Positions 41,240 to 50,762 of a stretch of DNA of 64,000 bases are shown here, one piece after another. A program made the position numbers and the translations under genes. Each line of letters opens with the position of its first letter. The stretch's first letter is position 1. Source of the stretch: 43-108 sp001915545. GTDB taxonomy: Bacteria; Bacteroidota; Bacteroidia; Bacteroidales; Bacteroidaceae. The notes under the pieces were generated by a model. That model did no database searches, was not told where the DNA came from, and saw only the letters and a list, made by a program, of their open reading frames with translations. The stretch covers positions 1-64,000 of the forward strand of contig CABUGV010000003.1 in assembly GCA_902491215.1 (NCBI GenBank), written 5' to 3'.

Positions 41240-42403
41240 TCAAATCATTGCAGCTGCAAGTTCTTCCAGTTGATCTATTGTTTCTGGTTTCAATGTTGAT
41301 TTTATGCTGACAACCGGTTCTGCTATTTCAATATTGCACATACATTCAAATGCTTCGCGCATCTTCTTTGCTGCAGCCGGTGCCCATGAGCCGTTTTCAA
41401 TTATTGCAACTTTTCTCTTCTGATATGCCTTGATGTTCAGATGGTGCAGAAAATCGCTCATGATAGGCATAACTCCTGCATCGTAAGTAGGTGCAGCTAC
41501 AATCAATCTATCATATTTGAATGCTTTCTCTACAGAAACGGACATGTCTGTTCTTCTTAAATCAATAGTTTCAACTTTAAGTCTGTTGTCTTTTTCCTTC
41601 AAAATCTCTTCGAGTTTAAGTGCCGCAGATTCTGTATTTCCGTGAAGAGAACAGTATGCAATGAGTATACCCTTTTCTTCAGCTTCATATTTGCTCCATG
41701 TATCATATTTGCCGATGTAGAAACCAAGGTTCTCTTTGAGTATCGGTCCATGGAGAGGGCATATAATCTTTATGTCAAGTGTTGATGCCTTTTTAAGCAA
41801 TCCCTGAACTGGAGTTCCATACTTTCCACATATATTGAAATAATATCTTCTTGCTTCTTCTGTCCAGTCTTCATTGCAAGAGAGTGCTCCGAATTTTCCG
41901 AAACCGTCTGCAGAGAAAAGTATCTTCTCGCTTATTTCATATGAAACCATTACTTCAGGCCAATGTACCATTGGTGCCATGAAGAACTGGAGAGTATGAG
42001 AACCGAGCTCTAATGTATCCTTTTCCTTAACTATCTTGAGTCTGTCGGAAATGTCGATAGTGAAGAACTGCGGAATCATAGCAGCAGCCTTTACTGTACA
42101 TACTGCAACACAATTAGGGAATTTCTCAAGTATTGTCTGAATATTGGATGCGTGGTCTGGCTCCATGTGGCTGATGATAAGATAATCAATCTGACGTCCA
42201 TTGAGGATTGCATCCACGTTGTTCAGCCATTCATCGGTCTTTCTTGCATCTACAGTGTCAAGCAGAGCGATTTTTTCATCATCAATTATGTATGAATTGT
42301 ATGATACTCCATTAGGAATAGGGTATTGACCTTCAAACAGGTCTAAATCGGTATCGTCTGCTCCTACGTATTTTACAGAAGGTGTAATTTCAATTTGTTT
42401 CAT
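41240..42403 (-). CDS. FprA family A-type flavodiiron protein
   Basis: A 387-residue cytoplasmic enzyme. The N-terminal metallo-beta-lactamase-like domain has the di-iron motif SHMEPDHAS (His79, Glu81, Asp83, His84), MVHWPEVM, FSADGFGKFG and CPLHGPI. The C-terminal flavodoxin domain has IAYCSLHGNTESAALKL and APTYDAGVMPIMSDFLHHL. Flavodiiron proteins reduce O2 to water or NO to N2O and protect anaerobes. The ATG at 42403 is chosen because a -7-like box lies just upstream and the longer reading crosses it. It is monocistronic. Confidence 0.95.
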   Translation of the reverse strand: MKQIEITPSVKYVGADDTDLDLFEGQYPIPNGVSYNSYIIDDEKIALLDTVDARKTDEWLNNVDAILNGRQIDYLIISHMEPDHASNIQTILEKFPNCVAVCTVKAAAMIPQFFTIDISDRLKIVKEKDTLELGSHTLQFFMAPMVHWPEVMVSYEISEKILFSADGFGKFGALSCNEDWTEEARRYYFNICGKYGTPVQGLLKKASTLDIKIICPLHGPILKENLGFYIGKYDTWSKYEAEEKGILIAYCSLHGNTESAALKLEEILKEKDNRLKVETIDLRRTDMSVSVEKAFKYDRLIVAAPTYDAGVMPIMSDFLHHLNIKAYQKRKVAIIENGSWAPAAAKKMREAFECMCNIEIAEPVVSIKSTLKPETIDQLEELAAAMI

Positions 42404-42430
42404 ATAAAATGCATTTTTTATTTCAACATG

Positions 42431-42438
42431 CGAATTTA
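42431..42438 (-). promoter_or_regulatory. -7-like box (TAAATTCG) of the flavodiiron gene
   Basis: The minus strand reads TAAATTCG, one mismatch to TAnnTTTG, 27 nt before the ATG. Confidence 0.4.
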
Positions 42439-42585
42439 GCAATTTTATTTGTATAAATCTAAATTTGTGGGTGATAGCATTTGTGTGATATGCTACAAAA
42501 ATATCAAATTATGGCTTTACTGTTCTATATAAGCAAGTTGTTCTTTTATGATTGTTTATATTGTCTGCAAATTTCATTGTACAAA

Positions 42586-42625
42586 AAAAGTGGAAGGAAT
42601 ACCTTAAAAGATTCCTTCCACTTTT
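42586..42625 (-). terminator. terminator after ppiD
   Basis: A perfect 15-bp stem (42586-42600 / 42611-42625) with a 10-nt loop. On the minus strand a T-rich tract follows. It begins 24 nt after the stop. Confidence 0.9.
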
Positions 42626-42648
42626 AGCTTATTTCCTAGTTCTTTAGA

Positions 42649-44799
42649 TTAGAAGTAGAGATAACGGTTATCCTTAACTTCTGCCTTAAGATAGAGATCG
42701 TTGAAGATGCTGCTTGAAGCCATGCGCATTGCCATATTTGACAAATACATCATTTCGTCCTTTTCGTCGTACTTGTCTGCAGTCTTAGACTTCTTTATGA
42801 CTTTGAACATGTATACTCCGTTTTCGCCTTTTACAGGACCACCGAATTTGCCGTTTGCAGTAGCTGAAACGCTTGCACTGAGAAGTGGTTCACTTGAGTT
42901 TGTTGCTCCAACAAATGCAGGATTTGCAAATGTAACATGAGTAACTGTATCTACAACTGCATTCTTAGCTTTAGCTGCCTGTTCGATGCTGTTGATATTC
43001 TTCAATTCTGCAACGATGTTGTCAGCCTTTTTCTCTTCCTTAAGTTCAGCAGCAATGATGTCCTTTACTTTGTTTATATCTCTGTATCCTTCTTTGTTTA
43101 TGCCTGTAACAGCAATGTACATCATGTGGTCGTTGTCACCACATTCATAGAGCTGTGACATATCTCCAGCTTTTGCATCTTCGAAGATCCATTTCAAAGC
43201 TTCACGTGTGTTGTGTACGCCTGAGATGTTGTGCATGTTGTTGGTTATGTCATATCTAGTCTGGATTCTGTATCCGTTCTTTTCAGCGTTTGCTTCAAAC
43301 TTGTCGAGTGTGTTGTTTGCTGCTACGAAAGCACTGAACTTGTTGTACTCTTTGCTGTAAGTATCGTCGCTGAATTTAAGCTCATGCATGATTGCTGCAA
43401 CGTTGTACTTTTCTACAGGATTCTTTGTGTCGAGAACCTGAAGAATTACAGTAGCACCGTTTGAGAGAGTGAGCTGCTGAGTAGCTCCCTTGCCCATAGT
43501 GAACAATGTATTTATGAATTTTGCATTGTCAGCATCAAGTACACCACCTTCGTAATTGTTTGTAGTAATCCAAAGTGAATCACCTGTCTGGTTGTATTTC
43601 TTTGCAATGTCCTTAAAGTTTGCTCCTGCGCTCAGAGCCTTTACGATGCTGTCTGCTGAGTTCTTGATGCTTGCTTCGTCCTTGCCTACAACCTGAAGCT
43701 GTCTGTAGAGAACTGAATCAGCCTGCATGCCCTTGCTTATTACCTTGAATGTATAATATGAATTTGAGAGAGCATCATATTCAGGCTTGAATGTCTCACC
43801 TGATGCAACAGAGTCGAGCTTGCTTGCTATTACATTAGGGAAAGCTGATTTAGACTTCATTACATTTGAGTACTGTACAAGTGAAGAATTTGAACGTACC
43901 ACAGCACCAGCTTCGTCTGCATTTGTAGATGCTGCAAGCTTGTTGTAGCATTCGTTCATTTCCTTTTCTGTTTCAGCGATGTCTGCTTTGCTTGCCTTAA
44001 CCTGGATATCTATGAACTTGATGTCGCGAGTTTCAACGAACTGACGATATTTTTCTTTTTCTTCGTTGTATCTCTTGTTTATTTCCTCGTCAGTAACATT
44101 GATTTTGCTGTCATCGTATGATGCGTATGGGAATGATGCAAGTACGATGTCGCTTTCGTCAATTCTTGAGCCGAATGATGATTTAGCTTCAATCTTGTTT
44201 GAAAGCATACACTTTGCAAGCAGATTCTGGTATTTAGCCATAAGATACTGATCGCGTATGTTGCTCTGTACGAAAGCATAATATTTATATACTTTCTCGT
44301 AGATGTCAGGTATCTGTGCACCTTCCTTTTTCATTCTGTTGTACTCGTCAACAAAGCTCTTTACGATTGAGTAGTCATAGCGTCCAGTCTGCTGATTCAT
44401 GAACATTGGAATCTGAAGAAGCTGGCTAGCACCTGCTCTCACGAGTTCTGCAACTTCTTCATCAGTTACAGTCAATCCGAGCTTTTCGCATTCTTCTTTG
44501 ACCAGTGTGCTTTGTATGTAGTTGTTCCAAGCCTGATCTTTGATCTGATTGAGCTCGTCCTCATTTACAGAACTGCTTCCTCTCTGGATTTCATATACAG
44601 TCTGAAACTGGTCTACCATCTCCTGATATTCCTGTACTGTAATAGATTTTCCACTTACTTCTCCTACGTTTTGTTTTGATTGATTGATCAGTGCTGAACC
44701 GCTTTCGAAATACATCTGTACGATGAACAGCACCAATGCGATTGCTATTACTGTTACCAGCAATACGCTTTTGTTCCTGATTTTTTGTAATACTGCCAT
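42649..44799 (-). CDS. PpiD/SurA-like periplasmic peptidyl-prolyl isomerase
   Basis: 716 residues: an N-terminal membrane anchor (VLLVTVIAIALVLFIVQMYF, about 12-31), then a SurA-N/PpiD-type chaperone domain (VGEVSGKSITVQEYQEMVDQF...QAWNNYIQSTLVKEECEKLGL). One or two parvulin-like modules follow (residues about 330-450; SVLYRQLQVVGKDEA...GANFKDIAKKY). A long C-terminal chaperone part ends the protein. It assists folding of exported and outer-membrane proteins at the inner membrane. It closes the coaX-OMP-TPR-lptC gene run, an order seen in Bacteroidales. Confidence 0.9.
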   Translation of the reverse strand: MAVLQKIRNKSVLLVTVIAIALVLFIVQMYFESGSALINQSKQNVGEVSGKSITVQEYQEMVDQFQTVYEIQRGSSSVNEDELNQIKDQAWNNYIQSTLVKEECEKLGLTVTDEEVAELVRAGASQLLQIPMFMNQQTGRYDYSIVKSFVDEYNRMKKEGAQIPDIYEKVYKYYAFVQSNIRDQYLMAKYQNLLAKCMLSNKIEAKSSFGSRIDESDIVLASFPYASYDDSKINVTDEEINKRYNEEKEKYRQFVETRDIKFIDIQVKASKADIAETEKEMNECYNKLAASTNADEAGAVVRSNSSLVQYSNVMKSKSAFPNVIASKLDSVASGETFKPEYDALSNSYYTFKVISKGMQADSVLYRQLQVVGKDEASIKNSADSIVKALSAGANFKDIAKKYNQTGDSLWITTNNYEGGVLDADNAKFINTLFTMGKGATQQLTLSNGATVILQVLDTKNPVEKYNVAAIMHELKFSDDTYSKEYNKFSAFVAANNTLDKFEANAEKNGYRIQTRYDITNNMHNISGVHNTREALKWIFEDAKAGDMSQLYECGDNDHMMYIAVTGINKEGYRDINKVKDIIAAELKEEKKADNIVAELKNINSIEQAAKAKNAVVDTVTHVTFANPAFVGATNSSEPLLSASVSATANGKFGGPVKGENGVYMFKVIKKSKTADKYDEKDEMMYLSNMAMRMASSSIFNDLYLKAEVKDNRYLYF

Positions 44800-45013
44800 T
44801 GTTTTTTATTTTGTTTTTTCATTTATTCCGATAAACCGCACGAAGATACGAAATTTTAAGTTATAGTAAGACTTAAACATTTATATTTTTCATATCGTAT
44901 GTCCACAAACGGCAAAATAGATGTCTTTTGACGGATAATTTATTTGTGTCTTCTGATATTATTGGAATCTGTAGGGCCTAGGTTCCTGTTTTTAACGTAT
45001 CTTTTTGTGATTT

Positions 45014-45682
45014 TCACGATTTTTTATTGTTGCTTTTGTTGACGTTTTGTGTTGTGTCAGCATATTCCTCCATTTTTTCCGGGTCTGGTACAGGTGTCTG
45101 TTTTTCTTCATTTATAGGGAAAGTACCTACGGAGTTGTGGATGCTGTAGTTTGTCATCTGTTCGTTTGATCTGAAATCATATCCTTTCAGCACCGTCTCA
45201 CCTTGTATTTCCATATATCTGTCAGAATATATCTCATGTTTTGCCTGGTCCCAGTACAGCAATGATGTCTTGAAGGTTTCGCCTTTGATGTTTTTAACGA
45301 ATACTCTTCCTCTCAGTTCCCACAATTTCTTGGTTTCGAAATAGTATGCTGTGTCCGCAGAGATAAACGCTTCGACATGGTAGTTTTCGTCAAACTTTTC
45401 AATGAACATGCCTTTTTCGAACGACCAGTATGGAGGTTCTTTCTTGTCATAAATAAACCAGTCCTCAGATATAATCTTGTATCTTATTATTCCAGAGTCT
45501 GAAATCAGCGTCGACACTCCTATAGATTTAAGGATTGGCAATGAGTCTCTGTTTATGATTGCCGGAGCTGTCGCTCTGTCGCTGTTTGAGCATGATTGCA
45601 TTGAAACCAGCATAGCAACAGTTGCGGAAACTGTTGCTATGCTGAATATTTTTGTAAATGCGTTGTCTGAAAATTTAACCAT
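45014..45682 (-). CDS. lptC: LPS export periplasmic protein LptC
   Basis: A 222-residue protein with an N-terminal lipoprotein-type signal (AMLVSMQSC, Cys31) rather than the simple anchor of proteobacterial LptC. The OstA-like beta-jelly-roll repeats (STLISDSGIIRYKIISEDW, WELRGRVFVKNIKGETFKTSLLYWDQAKHEIYSD) mark it as LptC. It passes LPS from LptBFG to the periplasmic bridge. The C-terminal about 35 residues are polar and disordered. It is 30 bp after the TPR gene, so co-transcribed. lptF lies about 5 kb upstream and lptE at 29836. Confidence 0.88.
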   Translation of the reverse strand: MVKFSDNAFTKIFSIATVSATVAMLVSMQSCSNSDRATAPAIINRDSLPILKSIGVSTLISDSGIIRYKIISEDWFIYDKKEPPYWSFEKGMFIEKFDENYHVEAFISADTAYYFETKKLWELRGRVFVKNIKGETFKTSLLYWDQAKHEIYSDRYMEIQGETVLKGYDFRSNEQMTNYSIHNSVGTFPINEEKQTPVPDPEKMEEYADTTQNVNKSNNKKS

Positions 45683-45712
45683 TGTTTTAACGGTTCTTGT
45701 GTTCAGGCTTCA

Positions 45713-47128
45713 TTATCTGAAGCGCATTGTTGTAGTTTCGCCCATGACGGTAACTTTTGTGCCTTCCATGATACCCTGGAAGAATGCCTCAGACTTAGGA
45801 TAGAGACCGCTTCTGTAGCTTGAAATCTGTCTGTTTGCCTGAGATGCACATGAAGGGTCGATTGCCTTAGCCTTGTTGCACTTATCTATTGCGAGGCAGT
45901 AGTATTTGCTTCTTTCGAGAGCATCTCCAGATGCACTTCTTACGATGCAGTTGGCAATGAGAAGCCATGCTTTTCCGTTTGAAGGTTCATATCTGAGAGT
46001 CTGGTTGCAGTACTGACGGCACTGTCCGATACTTCCTTTTCTGTAAAGGATTGCTGCAATAGTGTATGAAATTTTAGCCTTCTTGTTGTTGTCAGTTTCA
46101 AGGTCGATAGCTTCCTGGAAATATTTCAAAGCTTCGTCAGTCTTTCCATCCTTGAACAACTTCTGTGCCTTACCGATAGCAGCGTTAGGTGTCTTGTTGA
46201 GCTCGTAGGCGTAGTCAGAAGCCTTGTAGTAGATGTCGCTCTTGTCGCATTCGAAGAATGTCAATACTCCGAGCACGCTGTTAAGATATTCGAGGTTTGT
46301 TTTGTTTGCTTCAACCTTTTCTGTATAAATCTTTTCGAGTGCATCACAGTCAGCTGCGCCTGAAGTAACGAAGAGCTCGTTGCACTTGTCCTGAGTAGGC
46401 TGGTAGTTAGCCACGATTTTCTGTGCCATTACAGTATCTGTTTCTGCATATTCCTTTGCAGTTTCGAGCAGACGGTCGCAGATATCGTTGCATTCCATAT
46501 AGTCTCTGATGAACTCTTCGCGAACTGTTGTATTGTCTTTGTTAGCCTGGTAACGTCTGTAAGAGCACTGAATGAAAGAGTAGAGCACGAATGCTTCAGT
46601 GTTAGGTCCCATATCGTTTATACCAGAGCGGAACATCTTGTATGCAACTTCGTTGTCAGTTCCACCGTATGAAGCATAGTCATAAGCTTTACGGCAAAGA
46701 ATGTTTCCACGTGTAGTCTTAGTCTTTTCTGTAGCAAAAGAGTTGAGAGCGTCCAGGTTTTCAAGTCTCTGGTCGTATACCTTCATGAGAAGTTCGAAGT
46801 ACTCTTTCTTTTTTGCTGCATCTGTTTCCTTATATATAAGGTTTTCCAGAATCCATGCACCGTCTGTGTAAACTCTTATCTGAGCAAGAGGAGCATGTTC
46901 AAATACATACTTCCAGTGAGGAAGTGCAGATGCATAATCCTTCTGCTTGAAATAGTCCTGGTAGAGACTGAGATTGTTGATCACTTCCACGCTGTCCTGT
47001 CCGTGACCTATTCTGTCATAGAGCTGAGTTCCTGAATAATCTGTTGTAGTTTGAGCCGTTACTGTAGCAGTACAGAAAAGTGGCAAAGCCAATGCTACTA
47101 AAAATTTACATTTCATATTCTTCTTCAT
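45713..47128 (-). CDS. exported tetratricopeptide repeat protein
   Basis: 471 residues: a signal peptide (MKKNMKCKFLVALALPLFCTATVTAQ), then helical repeats through most of the protein. TPR-like hairpins are clearest at about 110-135 and 300-430 (AQKLFKDGKTDEALKYFQEAIDLETDNNKKAKISYTIAAILYRKGSIGQCRQYC). It probably acts as a periplasmic scaffold. It lies between an outer-membrane barrel gene and lptC in a conserved Bacteroidales order, suggesting a role in envelope assembly, which is inference from position only. Confidence 0.86.
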   Translation of the reverse strand: MKKNMKCKFLVALALPLFCTATVTAQTTTDYSGTQLYDRIGHGQDSVEVINNLSLYQDYFKQKDYASALPHWKYVFEHAPLAQIRVYTDGAWILENLIYKETDAAKKKEYFELLMKVYDQRLENLDALNSFATEKTKTTRGNILCRKAYDYASYGGTDNEVAYKMFRSGINDMGPNTEAFVLYSFIQCSYRRYQANKDNTTVREEFIRDYMECNDICDRLLETAKEYAETDTVMAQKIVANYQPTQDKCNELFVTSGAADCDALEKIYTEKVEANKTNLEYLNSVLGVLTFFECDKSDIYYKASDYAYELNKTPNAAIGKAQKLFKDGKTDEALKYFQEAIDLETDNNKKAKISYTIAAILYRKGSIGQCRQYCNQTLRYEPSNGKAWLLIANCIVRSASGDALERSKYYCLAIDKCNKAKAIDPSCASQANRQISSYRSGLYPKSEAFFQGIMEGTKVTVMGETTTMRFR

Positions 47129-47216
47129 TTTATAATTTTACCTTTTACTTTTCTATTTAGCTGTGTCCATCCCTTGTGCATTCAATATCTGCATGTCTTT
47201 AAGACATCTTATTATA

Positions 47217-48560
47217 TTATTGCACTTTCCACTTGTAGAACCATCTTTCGCTGAATGTAAGGCCAAGCGAGAATCTGAAGTAGTTTTCTATAAGGTTGGC
47301 CTTCTTGTTTGTGAACGAACTCAGGTATGGTATATTGCTGTGTACCCACTGAACACTGATATTTATTTTTGGACTGTTGTGCCAGATGTTTCTGTTTGTT
47401 ATCGGAAGAGAAACACCGGCAGACAAACCATATTCATAAGGCTTTGAATCAACGGTTCCTGTTATGTCGGCTTTTGCATATGATGTAGAGTAATAACCTC
47501 CGAATTTATATGCAATTCTGCTGAAATAGCTTTTACCGTTGGCGTTTGGTATATAGTCTCCTCCGACTGCAATCTTCATGCAGTCGTTAAGCTGTCCTTT
47601 TTCCGAAACATAAGTACCATCATTTGAATTCATGTTCTGTGAAGGAAATTTCGCATCGCTCCATTTCTGCAATGTGAAGTCAGCACCCAATCTCAACTTT
47701 GTGCCGTGATAATATGTTATACCTGCACCGAAAGAGTGGGGAAGCTGGAACGCATTCTTTATGGTGTCGATGTTTTCGCCCTCAAGCGTGTTGCCTGAAT
47801 TTATTGTTTGTGTGTATCTGTAGGCATCATTGTTCACATCGTGTCCTAAAGAATATGTAAGTCCGAGTGTAAGTTTGTCCTTTTTACTGAGTTTGATGTC
47901 GTATTGCAGACCGAAATCCAGCATGTATGTACTGATGTCTGCGGTATAGCTTCTTTTGAGAGAATAAATGGAACTTTCGCTGTATGAAAGTGTCATACCG
48001 TGATTGTATGTTCCGTAAAGATAAGAAGCATTGAGACCAATTGACAGTGGTTTGAATATTCTCCAACCTCCACCTAAGAATACCTGATGGAGTCCTCCGT
48101 CGCCGGTAAACTTCTGGCTATATGTAATGTCATTGTCGATTTCTGATGACGACGAAGAAAAACTGTAGTTTATATTTGTAAATGGTAGAATTCCGAATGT
48201 AACACCGACACCGCTTGCTGCTCTGAACTGGAATGCCGCGTAGTCAAAAGAAGAGTTCTTTACGTTTTGCTGCAGATTATCCATCTTCAGGTTGGCGTTG
48301 TGTATGGAAAATCCTAGATCTATCAGTGCTGTCAATGAATCTACCGCTGAATATGATGCAGGGTTGGAAGTATTTATCTCTTGTCCGTTTCTGAAACCAA
48401 GGCCAACGCCTCCCATTGCTTTGTTGAATCCCATAGCCCTGTCGGACATCATACCGAATCCGTATCGTGAATATGGAGAGTTTATGCCGTTCTGCGCTGT
48501 TGCCGCAATAGCGTAAAAGGCTATTGCCGTTGTGCAAAGTGCTTTGTTAGATAGTGTCAT
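47217..48560 (-). CDS. outer-membrane beta-barrel protein downstream of coaX
   Basis: 447 residues: a signal peptide (ALCTTAIAFYAIAATAQ), then NGINSPYSRYGFGMMSDRAMGFNKAMGGVGLGFRNG. This resembles the beginning of FadL/PorV-like barrels of this phylum. Many amphipathic strands follow, with an aromatic end (SERWFYKWKVQ). The start ATG shares one base with the coaX stop (TGATG), so the two genes are translationally coupled. The ligand is unknown. Confidence 0.85.
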   Translation of the reverse strand: MTLSNKALCTTAIAFYAIAATAQNGINSPYSRYGFGMMSDRAMGFNKAMGGVGLGFRNGQEINTSNPASYSAVDSLTALIDLGFSIHNANLKMDNLQQNVKNSSFDYAAFQFRAASGVGVTFGILPFTNINYSFSSSSSEIDNDITYSQKFTGDGGLHQVFLGGGWRIFKPLSIGLNASYLYGTYNHGMTLSYSESSIYSLKRSYTADISTYMLDFGLQYDIKLSKKDKLTLGLTYSLGHDVNNDAYRYTQTINSGNTLEGENIDTIKNAFQLPHSFGAGITYYHGTKLRLGADFTLQKWSDAKFPSQNMNSNDGTYVSEKGQLNDCMKIAVGGDYIPNANGKSYFSRIAYKFGGYYSTSYAKADITGTVDSKPYEYGLSAGVSLPITNRNIWHNSPKINISVQWVHSNIPYLSSFTNKKANLIENYFRFSLGLTFSERWFYKWKVQ

Positions 48561-49276
48561 CAGTGGTTTAAAATTCTGTTAAGACCTTTTAATACTAGAA
48601 ATCTGTCAACAAAAATACGTCTTTTTATGCACTCATCAAAATCAAATCCATCTCCACCAGTTAAAAAAATCAAAAGATAAGGGTATTTAACGATTTGTGT
48701 AGAGATGAAACCTTCTATTTCGTATTTGACTCCATCTGTCACACCGCATCTTATTGCCGTTTCTGTGTCATATCCTATTTCCGGTTTTATTCCTTCTGCA
48801 TCGACCAGTGGAAGCTTGGCAGTTTGGTTGTGTAGTGCTTTCAGACGCATGACAATGCCAGGTGAAATGTTGCCTCCAAGATATTCTCCTTTTGCATTTA
48901 TAATATCGTATGTGATGGCAGTTCCCATGTCTATCACCAGTATGTCTTTGCCCGGCATCGCATCGTATGCACCCACCACACCGGCAAGTCTGTCGGTGCC
49001 CAGAGTCTCTGGAGTTCTGTAGAGATTTTTTATAGGCAGGGGAGTTTTGCTGGTCAGGTATTCAATGTCGCATCCAAGATTGTTAATCTCCTGTGTAGTA
49101 TGTTCTTCGATGTTTGCAGTTGAACTGATAATACACCTGTCAATATTGTACTTGTCGACCATTTCTTTCAGAATTGATACGTCTTGGCCGTCCTCTCTCT
49201 TGTAGTCAACCATTTCCTTTCCTGCAAATACCGCCGCCTTGACGGTTGTATTGCCTATATCTACCACCAAGTTCAT
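48560..49276 (-). CDS. coaX: type III pantothenate kinase
   Basis: A 238-residue ASKHA-fold kinase for the first step of coenzyme A synthesis from pantothenate. It has the phosphate-1 motif VVDIGNTTVKAAVF (4-17), TLGTDRLAGVVGAYDAMPG, the phosphate-2 motif VIDMGTAITYDII, and GGNISPGIVMRLKALH. It is 3 bp after the helicase stop and overlaps the next gene's start by one base, so it is inside an operon. Confidence 0.95.
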   Translation of the reverse strand: MNLVVDIGNTTVKAAVFAGKEMVDYKREDGQDVSILKEMVDKYNIDRCIISSTANIEEHTTQEINNLGCDIEYLTSKTPLPIKNLYRTPETLGTDRLAGVVGAYDAMPGKDILVIDMGTAITYDIINAKGEYLGGNISPGIVMRLKALHNQTAKLPLVDAEGIKPEIGYDTETAIRCGVTDGVKYEIEGFISTQIVKYPYLLIFLTGGDGFDFDECIKRRIFVDRFLVLKGLNRILNH

Positions 49277-49279
49277 TTC

Positions 49280-50680
49280 TTATGCATTTTGAGATCCTTC
49301 GGTCTGTGTTTGTTTTGTGCCTGTTTCAGTTTTTGTTTTGTTGTCTGATTTTCTGACCTTTCTGTTGTAGTTCGCCTTTCTGCTTCTCGTTTTCTCTCCA
49401 GCTTTTTCAGCTTGTTTGTCTGTATTTCTTCTGTTTTTGCCTTCTGTCTTATGCTGTGCGCGGTTATCGTTTTTACGTCTAGGGTTGTTCATTCCTTTTG
49501 CCTTGTTTTTGTTTTCTTTGCCATTTTCAATAGTGTATTCTGGCGATTTACCGCAATTTTCAGGCAATTTCGGCTTTTCGATAGACGTACCTATCAGTTT
49601 TTCAATTTTGTTGAAAGATTTGAAATCCTGTGGACATACAAGAGTGATGGCTTGTCCGGTTCTGTTGGCTCTGGCTGTTCTTCCGATTCTGTGTACATAA
49701 TCCTCCGAATCTCTTGGAACATCGTAGTTTATGACCATCTGTATGTCATCGATGTCAATACCTCTTGAAATTATGTCCGTTGCAACGAGAATGTTAATCT
49801 TGCCGTTTTTGAAGTTGTACATTATTTCATCGCGTTCAGCCTGTGTCAGGTCTGAATGCATGGCACCGACATCAAGACCGCATTTGGACAGTATGCGTGC
49901 CATTTCCTTTACTTTCAATTTTGATGATGCAAACACGATGGCCTTGTCAAGATTTTCTTCTTTAAGAATCTTTTCGATAATTCTCTGCTTCATGTCCTCG
50001 TAGCAGATATAGGCTATCTGTTTGATGTTTTCAGCCGGTTTAGAAACGGCAATTTTTATTTCTACAGGATTGCTGAGGATGCTTTTTGCCAGTTTTTGTA
50101 TGTTTTCAGGCATCGTGGCTGAAAACATAACCGTTTGGCGCTCTTTTGGCAGATAGCTGACAATCTTCATTATGTCGTCGTAGAATCCCATGTCGAGCAT
50201 TCTGTCTGCTTCGTCAAGGATAAAGAACGATACCTTCGACAAATCAACATTTCCAGTAGCGATATGGCTGATAAGTCGTCCTGGAGTAGCAATTATGATA
50301 TCGGCTCCAAGCGAAAGACCCTTTCTTTCCTGTTCGAATCGCATGCCGTCGTTGCCTCCGTATACGGCTACACTTGAAATAGGTTGAAAATATGCAAATC
50401 CCTCCACCTGCTGGTCTATCTGCTGTGCCAGCTCACGTGTTGGTGACATTATTACACAGTTGATGGCATCCTTAGGATAATTCCCGGTGTGCAGCTTATT
50501 GAGCACAGGCAGCAGATATGCTGCGGTTTTGCCCGTTCCGGTCTGTGCTACTCCTATGAGATCCTTGCCTTCAAGCAGTACCGGTATAGTTTTTTCCTGT
50601 ATTGGTGTGCACTGCTCGAAATTCATGGAATCCAGAGCATCGAGAATTTCATCAGCTAGTGGTAATTCGTCAAAATACAT
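49280..50680 (-). CDS. DEAD-box RNA helicase
   Basis: 466 residues from the ATG at 50680 (MYFDELPLADEILDAL, the usual family opening, preferred over an upstream in-frame start). Motifs in order: Q motif CTPIQ, AQTGTGKT (45-52), PTRELAQQ, ATPGRL, DEAD, SAT and HRIGRTARANRTG. A strongly basic low-complexity tail of about 90 residues (KNKAKGMNNPRRKNDNRAQH...) probably binds RNA. RhlE/CsdA-type, with a role in ribosome assembly or RNA turnover. The gene lies between lptF and coaX. Confidence 0.94.
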   Translation of the reverse strand: MYFDELPLADEILDALDSMNFEQCTPIQEKTIPVLLEGKDLIGVAQTGTGKTAAYLLPVLNKLHTGNYPKDAINCVIMSPTRELAQQIDQQVEGFAYFQPISSVAVYGGNDGMRFEQERKGLSLGADIIIATPGRLISHIATGNVDLSKVSFFILDEADRMLDMGFYDDIMKIVSYLPKERQTVMFSATMPENIQKLAKSILSNPVEIKIAVSKPAENIKQIAYICYEDMKQRIIEKILKEENLDKAIVFASSKLKVKEMARILSKCGLDVGAMHSDLTQAERDEIMYNFKNGKINILVATDIISRGIDIDDIQMVINYDVPRDSEDYVHRIGRTARANRTGQAITLVCPQDFKSFNKIEKLIGTSIEKPKLPENCGKSPEYTIENGKENKNKAKGMNNPRRKNDNRAQHKTEGKNRRNTDKQAEKAGEKTRSRKANYNRKVRKSDNKTKTETGTKQTQTEGSQNA

Positions 50681-50762
50681 GTCTATTTCGTTTTTTTTTC
50701 TTATGTTGTTTTCTATTTCCGTGAGCATTCTCCAAGTCTGTGGAGTCCTTTTCCTGTTATTC

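Noticed and set aside
44800..45013. Missing gene between lptC and ppiD
   Set aside because: In some Bacteroidales a CBS-domain transporter gene sits here. This 214-bp gap has no remnant that I can recognise, so no claim is made.
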